The notes under the pieces are model-generated. The model was not told the DNA's origin, did no database searches, and saw only the letters and a list, made by a program, of their open reading frames with translations. Below, in pieces: positions 1-6,088 of a DNA stretch of 8,205 nt. Position 1 is the first letter of the stretch. Every line of letters begins with the position of its first letter. Source of the DNA: JAAYAY01 sp964429355 (lineage in GTDB: Bacteria; Planctomycetota; Planctomycetia; Pirellulales; Thermoguttaceae); NCBI GenBank assembly GCA_964429355.1, contig CAYSCH010000409.1, forward strand, positions 1-8,205, given 5' to 3'. The position numbers and the translations under genes were made by a program.

Positions 1-53
1 GCGGCGGGCCCTTGGGATACGCGACGGAGCGGCGGGATGCCGCGGGGTCGGGC

Positions 54-311
54 TCACACGATCCGTCGGCGGAGTGATGACCACCGATCGGAAGCCGCTC
101 CGGCATGAGCGCGCCGGGCGGATCGTTGACGCCGCTCGGCACGCAGACGCCGGCGACTGCCGCCGGGCAGCTTCTGCTTCCAATAGTAAAACGACGGCTC
201 GGACACCCCCTCCGTCTGGCAGAACTCGGCGATCGTCTGGGACGATTCCTCGAATCGCTGGAAACGCTCCTCCCACTCTTGCTGCTTGCTGGGGTCGGGT
301 CTGCGTGACAT
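54..311 (-). CDS. tnpA: IS66-family accessory protein TnpA, probably frame-disrupted
   Basis: The first ~48 residues are characteristic of the IS66 TnpA/Orf1 accessory protein: a charged start (SRRPDPSKQQEWEERF), then a helix-turn-helix-like part with IAEFCQTEGVSEPSFYYWKQKL. TnpA is a small putative DNA-binding protein required with TnpB for transposition. The ATG at 309-311 is preceded by AAGGAG (319-324 on the plus strand) at 7-base spacing, so the start is well supported. After residue ~48 this frame becomes Arg/Ala/Ser-rich and stops at 85 residues, whereas relatives usually exceed 100. Another minus-strand frame in the same stretch reads GFRSVVITPP, like the usual second half of the family, and stays open to the left edge. 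A frameshift near 150-185 is therefore likely, either a real decay or a sequencing error. Confidence 0.7.
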   Translation of the reverse strand: MSRRPDPSKQQEWEERFQRFEESSQTIAEFCQTEGVSEPSFYYWKQKLPGGSRRRLRAERRQRSARRAHAGAASDRWSSLRRRIV

Positions 312-318
312 GGTCTGG

Positions 319-324
319 CTCCTT
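319..324 (-). promoter_or_regulatory. Ribosome binding site of tnpA
   Basis: AAGGAG on the minus strand, 7 bases before the ATG. It fixes the tnpA start. Confidence 0.7.
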
Positions 325-374
325 GCTGTCAGGGCGATTCCGGAAAACCCTCAGCATAAGCCAGCCGTCAAGAA

Positions 375-394
375 TGGTTGTGGTGGACGCTTAC
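375..394 (-). repeat. Terminal inverted repeat of the IS66-family element
   Basis: The outermost bases on the minus strand begin GTAAGCG, the conserved start of IS66-family ends. The inner boundary of the repeat is approximate because the partner repeat is outside the window. Confidence 0.65.
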
Positions 395-402
395 GAAGGA
401 TC
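395..402. repeat. Predicted 8-bp target site duplication (gaaggatc)
   Basis: IS66-family elements generate 8-bp target duplications. The eight bases abutting the tip are gaaggatc. The matching copy should flank the far end of the element, outside this window, so this is a prediction and not an observed repeat. Confidence 0.45.
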
Positions 403-1216
403 GACGCCGAGGGCCGGATCGTCGTGCGCCAGGTTCTGACGGGCCTGGAAAAACTCCTGGAACCCGCCCCTGTCCAGTCCACCGAAGAGATCACCGCGCC
501 CAGTTGGAAGGCTGAGCTGATCGGCCGAGTGGTTGAACGTGTCTTGCTGCAGGAGGAGGTCGAAATCTCGGATGCAGGCGGAAACAAGGTCGATCCGGCC
601 GCACTGGCCCAACGGCTCGCCGCCTGGACCCCGATCCTGCTGGTCAGCAAGCAGCAGCCCGCTCCCAAGAGCGGCGCAGCGCCGCCCATTGACCAGCCGG
701 ACGAAACCCGCAGGCAGCTTCTCAGGCCCGACACCTTGGTGCTCGCGGTATCCGGGCCGATCATCGGCGAGAACGCCGGATTCGTGGACACGGCGACGCC
801 GACTCCGCCCCAACCTCTCGTCCGATCGGTAACAGCCGGCGAGAAGGGCACGATCCAGGTCAGCTACACCACCGCAAAACTGGTCGAGAAGTTCAGGATG
901 TGGGCACAGCCCGGCGAGACCCCCGTCCAAGAGTCAACCTGCACATCCGTGCTGGAGAATGCCATCTGGCAAGGAGAACTGGCGGGCCTGAAGGCCTCTC
1001 TGCCCAGTGGCGATACGGTCGACGTGGCCGAATTGCCGAAGACGCTGGCTACTGGCCCCTGGGTTCTGATCCCCAGCGACGGCAAGCCGATCCATCCCTT
1101 CTACCTAAGAGCAATCAAGCCGGAGACCGTCATCGTGACGCTGCCGCCCGACAACCCAACGCTTCCGAGCGGCAAACGGATTTCGCCCCCTGTTCCAGTT
1201 GCCACACCGGCGCCCA

Positions 1217-1265
1217 TGCCCACAGCCGCACCCGCGCCAGCACCGGTGCCCACAGCCGCACCCGC
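1217..1265 (+). repeat. Direct repeat within the Pro/Ala tail (30-base offset)
   Basis: The 19-base string tgcccacagccgcacccgc occurs at 1217-1235 and again at 1247-1265, an exact 10-codon offset. It encodes a repeated Pro-Thr-Ala-Ala-Pro-Ala unit. It looks like in-frame tandem duplication within a low-complexity tail. Confidence 0.8.
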
Positions 1266-1323
1266 ACCGGTACCCATGCCGGCGCCCGCACCTGCACCGG
1301 CGGCGTAATTCCGTAAGAATGTC

Positions 1324-1587
1324 CTATGCCGCGTGCACGGTGAAGAACAGCGGCCCCCGATTCCCGCAGCGAGGTTCCGCGAAGGGTTCGAGCCGCCGTT
1401 GGAGGTGCTCCAGGAAATCGATCCAGTCTGCCGCCGTTTCGAGGCCGACTGGAAGGCGGCCGGTCGCCCGCGGATCCAGCACCAGCCGAGCGCAGGCGGA
1501 TCGTCCGCCCCTGCCGGACCGCGCGACGGTTGCTGTCGCGTCAATCGCGGTATCCCGCCTGCCCAAGGAGGTTCCGGGCTTCCGCAA
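1324..1587 (-). CDS. Small hypothetical ORF downstream of the radical SAM gene (uncertain)
   Basis: Minus-strand frame of 87 residues ending TAG at 1324. Its start would be a TTG at 1585-1587, overlapping the end of the radical SAM gene by about 47 bases. A GTG at 1480-1482 would give a 52-residue product instead, and neither start has a visible ribosome site. The C-terminal half (AADWIDFLEHLQRRLEPF, ending GPLFFTVHAA) has a protein-like composition with helix-forming residues and mostly G or C at third codon positions, which is why it is listed. The N-terminal part is Arg/Gly-rich and less convincing. No family is recognised. It could be the last gene of the radical SAM transcription unit, a degraded remnant, or chance open frame in GC-rich DNA. 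Confidence 0.3.
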   Translation of the reverse strand: MRKPGTSLGRRDTAIDATATVARSGRGGRSACARLVLDPRATGRLPVGLETAADWIDFLEHLQRRLEPFAEPRCGNRGPLFFTVHAA

Positions 1588-2491
1588 TCGTCAAACCGCG
1601 CCATTCCGCCTGGGCGAAGGCATTGTCGCGAGGAATCGCTCCCACCTCAACGACCACGGCATTCGCACCGGCACGAAGCACCTCCAACTGGGCGGGATGG
1701 CTGCAGACGATCTCGACGTTGTCGAAACAATCCTCCATGGCCAGAACAAATGCTGCCGTGACGCCCGCCAACCGCTGCGCGTCGATCATGCCGTAATGGG
1801 CCAGCGGAGAGCCCTCCACGGGCACCCTCGCCATGCCGCCCACGAGCACCGTCTGAACGTCGTTGCGGAGAGTCATGATCGCGTCGGCGATCTCTTCGTC
1901 CGTATGTTCGGGACCAATCGGCTCGACCAGCGCGAAGGCCCGCAGCCCCACTCGGCGTGCCTGCCGAATCTGCTCGATTCGCTCGGCCGCGGAAAAAGGC
2001 GTGTCAATTCCTTCTCGCAGTCGTATCGTCTTGTAGATGCCGTAGAACCCGGCCGAGACCAGATCGCCCAGTTCGCTGCAGGTCGCCAACCCGGTGTTGG
2101 CCAGCAGCCGGACGTCGGCGGGGTTGGCGCGGCGGATCATCCGCCCCAGCTCGACGAGCCTCTCCAAGGGATACTGCTCGCTGCTGCGGAGAATCAAGTA
2201 CTCGGCACCGCCGCGGATGAAATGATCGGCCCACCGCAGGGCTTCGTCATGGCTCACTTCCCGGTACTGCTCCGGCGCAATGGAGGGAAAGGCGAATGAG
2301 CAGAACTTGCACCCCATGAGGCACCGAGCCTGATCCAGGCCAATGGCCGCCCAGATCCGGCCTCGGTCGCCCAGTCGCTCCCGCACCACACGGCGAGCCC
2401 GCTCATATACCCTCTCTGCCTCACCCGGCAGTTGCGTCTGTTTCAGCCATTCGATCACCTTATGCCGCAGCGCGAGCATGGGATTTGACAT
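1541..2491 (-). CDS. Biotin-synthase-like radical SAM protein
   Basis: A 316-residue radical SAM enzyme. Cys57, Cys61 and Cys64 in RCLMGCKFCSF form the CX3CX2C motif that binds the 4Fe-4S cluster used to cleave S-adenosylmethionine, with the usual aromatic residue before the last Cys. Later parts (ANTGLATCSELGDLVSAGF, then IRLREGIDTPF, VEPIGPEHT, GGMARVPVEGSPL) follow the order of the BioB-like barrel: substrate turnover region, SAM-binding strand, and the G-M-x-R-V-P loop. The end (GLTIAEARNLLGQAGYRD) resembles the C-terminal helix of this group, so the protein appears complete. It is more divergent than genuine BioB and is best placed with biotin-synthase-related proteins of unknown reaction. 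Which cofactor or sulfur transfer it catalyses cannot be decided. The ATG follows GAGGAA at 5-base spacing. It sits about 130 bases downstream of the ABC ATPase, same strand. Confidence 0.85.
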   Translation of the reverse strand: MSNPMLALRHKVIEWLKQTQLPGEAERVYERARRVVRERLGDRGRIWAAIGLDQARCLMGCKFCSFAFPSIAPEQYREVSHDEALRWADHFIRGGAEYLILRSSEQYPLERLVELGRMIRRANPADVRLLANTGLATCSELGDLVSAGFYGIYKTIRLREGIDTPFSAAERIEQIRQARRVGLRAFALVEPIGPEHTDEEIADAIMTLRNDVQTVLVGGMARVPVEGSPLAHYGMIDAQRLAGVTAAFVLAMEDCFDNVEIVCSHPAQLEVLRAGANAVVVEVGAIPRDNAFAQAEWRGLTIAEARNLLGQAGYRD

Positions 2492-2521
2492 GATGCTTCC
2501 TCGTCAGTTTCACAAAGGCCT

Positions 2522-2544
2522 GCTCCGCCGCTAGCCGGCGGAGC
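2522..2544. other. Perfect 9-bp hairpin between the ABC ATPase and radical SAM genes
   Basis: GCTCCGCCG (2522-2530) and CGGCGGAGC (2536-2544) are perfect inverted repeats around a 5-base loop. On the minus transcript it lies about 30 bases before the radical SAM start and is not followed by a U run, so it is not a canonical intrinsic terminator. It may stabilise or partition the upstream ABC message or affect radical SAM translation. Confidence 0.6.
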
Positions 2545-2621
2545 GACGGCAATCCAAAGCACTCTCGCTGCAACTCTTGTCACGAACCCGTCATCGGCAA
2601 CCCTCGTCCAGTTGTAGGGAT

Positions 2622-3377
2622 TCAGACCCGCGTACCGCGGCGCACTCGCCGCAACATGTCCAGGAATTCGTCGGACAACCGGTCTCGCGGCCTGGGCAAA
2701 GTCACCGGGATTTCGTCCACGATCGTTCCCGCGGCCATGATCGCGATTCGGTCTGCCAGAAACACCGCCTCCTCCAGGCTGTGGGTCACGAACAGGAGCG
2801 TGCGCCGGTCCGCAAGCCAGAAATCCAGCAATTCGTCCTGGAGCTGGTGCCGCGTCGGCTCATCCAGACGGGCAAACGGCTCGTCCATCAACAGGATCCG
2901 CGGCTCCACGCACAGGGCCCGGGCCAGCGCCACCCGCTGGCGCATGCCGCCGGACAGCTCCTGGGCGTAGCTCCCCGCCACCTCGGGGGACAGCCCCATT
3001 CGGACAAGGAACTCCACGGCCCGCTTTCGCCGCTCGCCCCTGCGAAAGCCCGGCAGCTCAAGCCCCAACGCAACATTTTCCCAGACTCGCCGCCACGGCA
3101 ACAGATCGTTGTCTTGACTGACAAACCCAACGTCCCTGCGCGGGCCCCTGACTGGGCATCCACCAATGCAGACCTGGCCGCAGGTCGGCTGATCGAGTCC
3201 CGCCACGAGCCGCAACGCCGTCGTCTTTCCGCACCCCGACGCCCCCAGCAGGCACGTCAGCTCTCCGTCGGCGCAGCTCAAACGGAAGTCGCGGACCGCC
3301 CATACCTCTCCCCGTGACCGCGTCTGGAAGCACCGGCCGACTGAGCTCATTCGGATGATCTGCCGTTCCTCCACCAT
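2622..3377 (-). CDS. ABC transporter ATP-binding protein, NitT/TauT (SsuB/TauB/ThiZ-like) type
   Basis: A 251-residue cytoplasmic ATPase that powers an importer. Walker A GASGCGKTT is at residues 45-53, the Q-loop Gln at 88, the signature LSGGMRQRVALARAL from 141, Walker B RILLMDEPF with Asp165/Glu166, the D-loop ARLDE next, and the switch His199 in FVTHS. The length and the order of these motifs match importers for nitrate, sulfonates and thiamine precursors. It begins 2 bases after the permease stop, so the two are surely co-transcribed; a weak GGGAG precedes the ATG. One oddity is Cys at 66, 70 and 74 in the strand region before the Q-loop, giving a CX3CX3C spacing. The transported substrate cannot be told from this subunit. 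Confidence 0.92.
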   Translation of the reverse strand: MVEERQIIRMSSVGRCFQTRSRGEVWAVRDFRLSCADGELTCLLGASGCGKTTALRLVAGLDQPTCGQVCIGGCPVRGPRRDVGFVSQDNDLLPWRRVWENVALGLELPGFRRGERRKRAVEFLVRMGLSPEVAGSYAQELSGGMRQRVALARALCVEPRILLMDEPFARLDEPTRHQLQDELLDFWLADRRTLLFVTHSLEEAVFLADRIAIMAAGTIVDEIPVTLPRPRDRLSDEFLDMLRRVRRGTRV

Positions 3378-3379
3378 CG

Positions 3380-4219
3380 TTACCGCTCCCCTCGTTGCCA
3401 GTGGCCGACCGACGCGGCCAACAACCGCAAACCTCCGTCCAGCATCAACCCGATCAGTCCGATCACCACGATGCTGGCGAAGGCGTATTCGTAGGAGCCC
3501 TGGGTTTGCGCCGTCGTGATCATGTAGCCGAGACCGCCACGAGTTCCCGGGAAGACCTCGGCCGCGATGATCACGCGCCAGGCGATCCCGCCGGCCACCC
3601 GCAGCCCGGTGAGAATCGCCGGCCCCGCGCCGGGAAGAATCACCTTCAGCAGGACTTGCCGGCCATTGGCGCCCAGGACTCGGGCCGCCTCGATATGCGC
3701 GTCGCGCACCGCCCTGGCGCCGGCCGCGGTGTTGAGCACGATCGGGAAGAATGCCCCCAGCCAGATCACCGCAATGATCGCCAGTCGCATCTGGTCGAGC
3801 ATCCCGTATCGCCAGGCTTCCGCCCCATAGAACGCCGTCGCCGGACTGGCCAGGCCGAAAGCGAGAATCGTCACCGGCAGCCAGGCCACCGGACTGATCA
3901 CCATCGCCGCCGCCAAGCTGGGAGAAACCACGTCACTGGCTCGCCGGAAACGGCCGACGACCAGCCCCAGCGGCACGCCCGTGATCGCAGCCAGCCCGAA
4001 ACCAATCGCCACCCGCGCAAAACTGATCGCCGCACTCTGCGCCAGAGGCATGGCGTCCAGTGCCGGAGGATCTCGCCAGGGATGCAGCAGGACCTCCGCC
4101 ACGTCCGATATCGACGGCACCACAACACTCTCTCGCGAGGCGACATGCCATGCCACCAACACGGCCAGAGGAAGGCTCGCACCCAGGGCAAGTTTGACGA
4201 TCATCGGCCGGATGCTCAT
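3380..4219 (-). CDS. ABC transporter permease, NitT/TauT (SsuC/TauC-like) type
   Basis: A 279-residue inner-membrane permease. Hydrophobic segments occur near residues 6-25, 65-90, 103-125, 145-165, 205-225 and 248-270. The EAA coupling loop, where the ATPase docks, is EAARVLG from residue 177 followed by ILP at 194-196, as in the BPD_transp_1 family. The ATG at 4217-4219 overlaps the stop of the binding protein as ATGA, which favours this start over a much longer frame running antisense through the binding protein gene. Compared with relatives, roughly 20 extra residues (SPATAFYGAEAWRYGMLDQ) lie between the third and fourth membrane segments. It works with the binding protein and ATPase on either side. 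Confidence 0.92.
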   Translation of the reverse strand: MSIRPMIVKLALGASLPLAVLVAWHVASRESVVVPSISDVAEVLLHPWRDPPALDAMPLAQSAAISFARVAIGFGLAAITGVPLGLVVGRFRRASDVVSPSLAAAMVISPVAWLPVTILAFGLASPATAFYGAEAWRYGMLDQMRLAIIAVIWLGAFFPIVLNTAAGARAVRDAHIEAARVLGANGRQVLLKVILPGAGPAILTGLRVAGGIAWRVIIAAEVFPGTRGGLGYMITTAQTQGSYEYAFASIVVIGLIGLMLDGGLRLLAASVGHWQRGER

Positions 4220-5376
4220 GGTGCCCTCAGCAAACCTCGCTCGCGAAGCTCCTGCACGGCCTCGCGGCACAGATCCAGACGGCATACGTCCTCGACAAAG
4301 TCCTCCGCGGAAATGTCGGCGTATCTTCCCGCAAAGAAGCCCATCGGCTTGACCATTTCCAGCCAGGTCTCCATCCCCGACTTCCAGCCGGGGGTCGGCT
4401 CCGCAAGGTAGGTGACCGTGGGTACGGAGCGCGACTCGACATCCCGTGGGTTCTTCGTCCAGCGACAGGCGCAATCGACCGCCAGGGCGCGGTCGTCGTT
4501 GATCAGTTGCGTCGATAGCAGAATGAGCTTCAGGAGTGCCTTGATGGGCCCGCGATGGGTCTCGATCGCCGATTCCGAGGCGGCCACGCAGCAGCAGGGA
4601 TGATTGGCCCATCTGCCTTCCGGGGGCAGATCGCGCAGTTCGGCGACAACTTTGGCCAGTCCCTTGTGAACCGTCACCGCCGTCGCCGGCTGGTTCATCA
4701 CCAACCCGTCCAGAACACCGCTCTCCAAGAGCGGCAGAGGGGCCTTCTCCGATCCCAGATTGACCAGCACCACGCCGTATTCAGGCCGGTCGTCGGAGCC
4801 GAAAGCGATCCCTTCCGCCTCCAGAGCGCATGCGAAGATCAGCTTGGCCACCGCCATTGGCTCCTTGTAGCCGATCCGGAGTGGCTTGCCCCCGGACTTG
4901 GCGGCCGCGACAAACGAAGGCCAGTCGGCAATCGGCGATTGCCTCCGCAGCACGAACTGGTCGCCGTCGGTTTGCAGCGGGCAGAGGATTCGCAGCGGTT
5001 GGCCGGCGTCGGCAAACTTGGCGATCCCGATCGTGGAACCCAGGCCGATGTCGAATTCGCCGCGGCTCATCGCCGCCGGCATCCCGGCCCCCCCTTCGCT
5101 CTGAACGAGCTGGATGCGGGCCAGGACCTCCTCCCCCTCCACCAGATCGTAGACTTCTTTCGGCTTCAGCTCTCTCAGGTACACACCCCAATGCTCCTTG
5201 CGAGACTCGCTTTCCAACGCGGCCACGTACATGGCCAACTGATGATCGTGCCCTACGTGACCCACGCGGATCAGGGGCCAGCCTTCCGCACTCTGGTCGC
5301 TGGTGCGAGAACAGCCCGCCAGGCCGCACGCCGCGGCCGCCAGCAGCGCCATCCAAGGGTTGATCAGTCTCCTCAC
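4216..5376 (-). CDS. Solute-binding lipoprotein of a NitT/TauT-family ABC importer
   Basis: A 386-residue substrate-binding protein of the NMT1/SsuA/TauA/ThiY type, expected outside the cytoplasmic membrane. The GTG start at 5374-5376 is chosen because GGAGG lies 5 bases upstream and because it gives a clean lipoprotein signal: RR, a hydrophobic core, then LAGC with the lipidated Cys at residue 22. A longer frame from 5463 would add 29 basic residues before the signal peptide and is unlikely. The mature protein shows IRVGHVGHDHQLAMYVAA near its start, FDIGLGSTIGIAKF at mid-N-lobe, PLRIGYKEPMAVAKL at the second lobe, and GLVMNQPATAV, all in the order of this fold. Three adjacent Cys (261-263, NHPCCCVAA) and further Cys in the tail are unusual. 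It is the first gene of the importer and overlaps the permease by ATGA. Ligand unknown. Confidence 0.88.
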   Translation of the reverse strand: MRRLINPWMALLAAAACGLAGCSRTSDQSAEGWPLIRVGHVGHDHQLAMYVAALESESRKEHWGVYLRELKPKEVYDLVEGEEVLARIQLVQSEGGAGMPAAMSRGEFDIGLGSTIGIAKFADAGQPLRILCPLQTDGDQFVLRRQSPIADWPSFVAAAKSGGKPLRIGYKEPMAVAKLIFACALEAEGIAFGSDDRPEYGVVLVNLGSEKAPLPLLESGVLDGLVMNQPATAVTVHKGLAKVVAELRDLPPEGRWANHPCCCVAASESAIETHRGPIKALLKLILLSTQLINDDRALAVDCACRWTKNPRDVESRSVPTVTYLAEPTPGWKSGMETWLEMVKPMGFFAGRYADISAEDFVEDVCRLDLCREAVQELRERGLLRAP

Positions 5377-5554
5377 TCTGCCCTCCTCAAGCGGCCTCCC
5401 GCGCCGGGTGCCCGGCCGCCTCACCTTCAAAACAACCTTCCGGCGCCTTCGCAGTCCGCGCATGGGGGCGACCAGCGGAAGTCCGGCCGCTTGCCGCCCC
5501 CCGTCCCATGCCCGTGAGCATCTTCGCTGCAGACATCATTAAGCACCGCACAGA

Positions 5555-6088
5555 TCACGAAGAACCTCGGACGGAAATCTCCAGCTCAATCACCTGCTTG
5601 CCCGCCGTCAGCTCCCGTCGCAGCGGCGTATCCCTCGGAGACAAGTACTGCTGCGGCACCCGCGAACGCCGGACTGGCGGCGCTGCCGCGTTCTTGTCCA
5701 CCACCTCATCCACCTTGCCGTTGTCGCGCCGAATGACGCCCGTCGACACCGACATGTCCTGGACGGTGATCCGGTGCCAGCCGGTCGAGGCTCCTTCTCT
5801 CTGGTTGTCCTGACGCAGGCAAAAGGAGCCGTCCTTGTCAGTCAGCGCGCTGGAACGCAGCCCCTGGGCCTCCTGGCCGGGTTCGGGCAGGAATGTCACC
5901 AGGCAATTGTCCAGCGGCGTGCCGTTCAGTCGCAGGGTTCCCTCGACGATAGCTGGCGGAGAACTCCCGCCGCAACCCGGATGCGGCGCCAGGGCAATCG
6001 CCAGCCCCGCGGTCGCCAGAACGAGCCGGAGCGGGACGTGCCAGACGGTAAACTGGCCGGACCGGTTCATTTGCCGTGAGATGCTCAT
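5555..6088 (-). CDS. Transthyretin-like (carboxypeptidase regulatory-like) lipoprotein
   Basis: A 177-residue exported protein of a type very common in Planctomycetes. A hydrophobic segment around residues 18-34 ends in HPGC (Cys39), a weak lipobox followed by GSS. Residues ~47-120 form the beta-sandwich pattern VEGTLRLNGTPLDNCLVTFLP, ALTDKDGSFCL, then a GWHRITVQD strand. The C-terminus VPQQYLSPRDTPLRREL and VIELEI matches the closing strands of this group. The ATG at 6086-6088 overlaps the DUF1559 stop as ATGA, and the two are presumably co-translated; an in-frame ATG at 6068-6070 would shorten the leader by six residues. These proteins usually sit directly behind DUF1559 pseudopilin genes, and their role is unknown. 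A contribution to cell-surface assembly is plausible but unproven. Confidence 0.85.
   Translation of the reverse strand: MSISRQMNRSGQFTVWHVPLRLVLATAGLAIALAPHPGCGGSSPPAIVEGTLRLNGTPLDNCLVTFLPEPGQEAQGLRSSALTDKDGSFCLRQDNQREGASTGWHRITVQDMSVSTGVIRRDNGKVDEVVDKNAAAPPVRRSRVPQQYLSPRDTPLRRELTAGKQVIELEISVRGSS

Larger units (their letters stand above)
1..394 (-). mobile_element. IS66-family insertion sequence, one end (partial, continues past left edge)
   Basis: Read on the minus strand, the element tip at 394 begins GTAAGCGTCCACCAC, which agrees with the GTAAGCG start known for IS66-family terminal inverted repeats. Eighty-four bases inside the tip, in the same orientation, begins a gene for a typical IS66 TnpA-like accessory protein. 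A short leader of this size before tnpA fits the family. The rest of the element (tnpB, the DDE transposase tnpC and the other inverted repeat) would lie left of position 1, so it cannot be told whether the copy is complete. The open host reading frame starting right after the tip suggests insertion inside a gene. Confidence 0.8.
395..1308 (+). pseudogene. 3' part of an unknown gene interrupted by the IS66 element; Pro/Ala-rich C-terminus
   Basis: The frame is open from the insertion point to the TAA at 1306-1308, giving about 303 residues with no convincing start codon or ribosome site near the left end. This is what a gene split by a transposon would show. The protein is not recognised. What can be seen is an amphipathic stretch near 440-560 (LTGLEKLLEP, ELIGRVVERVLLQEEVEI), a middle part with mixed strands, a WVLIPSDGKPIHPFYLRAIKP segment near 1058-1117, and then a low-complexity tail rich in Pro, Ala, Val and Met from about 1186. 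The tail resembles a linker or surface-exposed segment. No membrane segment or catalytic motif is evident, and the N-terminus, where a signal peptide would lie, is missing. The real start could alternatively be an internal GTG, leaving a working shorter gene. Confidence 0.6.

Noticed and set aside
343..371. Promoter for tnpA inside the IS end (TTGACG at 366-371, minus strand)
   Set aside because: No acceptable -10 hexamer at 16-18 bases; the hexamer there is GTTTTC.
1302..1335. Terminator between the convergent genes (GCGGC ... GCCGC)
   Set aside because: A 5-bp stem with a loop of over 20 bases and no T run is not credible.
1199..2299. Long plus-strand open frame opposite the radical SAM gene
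   Set aside because: Arg/Pro/His-rich shadow of the minus-strand gene, which has clear motifs, a start and a ribosome site; no protein-like pattern of its own.
3395..4411. Plus-strand frame of 338 residues opposite the permease gene
   Set aside because: Composition dominated by Arg, His, Gln and Pro, as expected for the antisense of a GC-rich membrane protein gene.
4220..4612. N-terminal extension of the permease by 131 residues
   Set aside because: It would overlap the binding protein gene almost entirely out of frame; the ATG at 4219 with an ATGA overlap gives a normal family length.
5377..5463. Longer start for the binding protein
   Set aside because: It adds 29 highly basic residues ahead of a perfect lipoprotein signal; GTG at 5376 has its own ribosome site.
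4555..5517. Plus-strand frame of 320 residues opposite the binding protein gene
   Set aside because: Antisense shadow; no recognisable domain or ribosome site.
5377..5554. Riboswitch or terminator before the importer genes
   Set aside because: I looked for TPP, cobalamin and SAM riboswitch core motifs and for a stem followed by a U run on the minus strand; only short stems without a U run are present.
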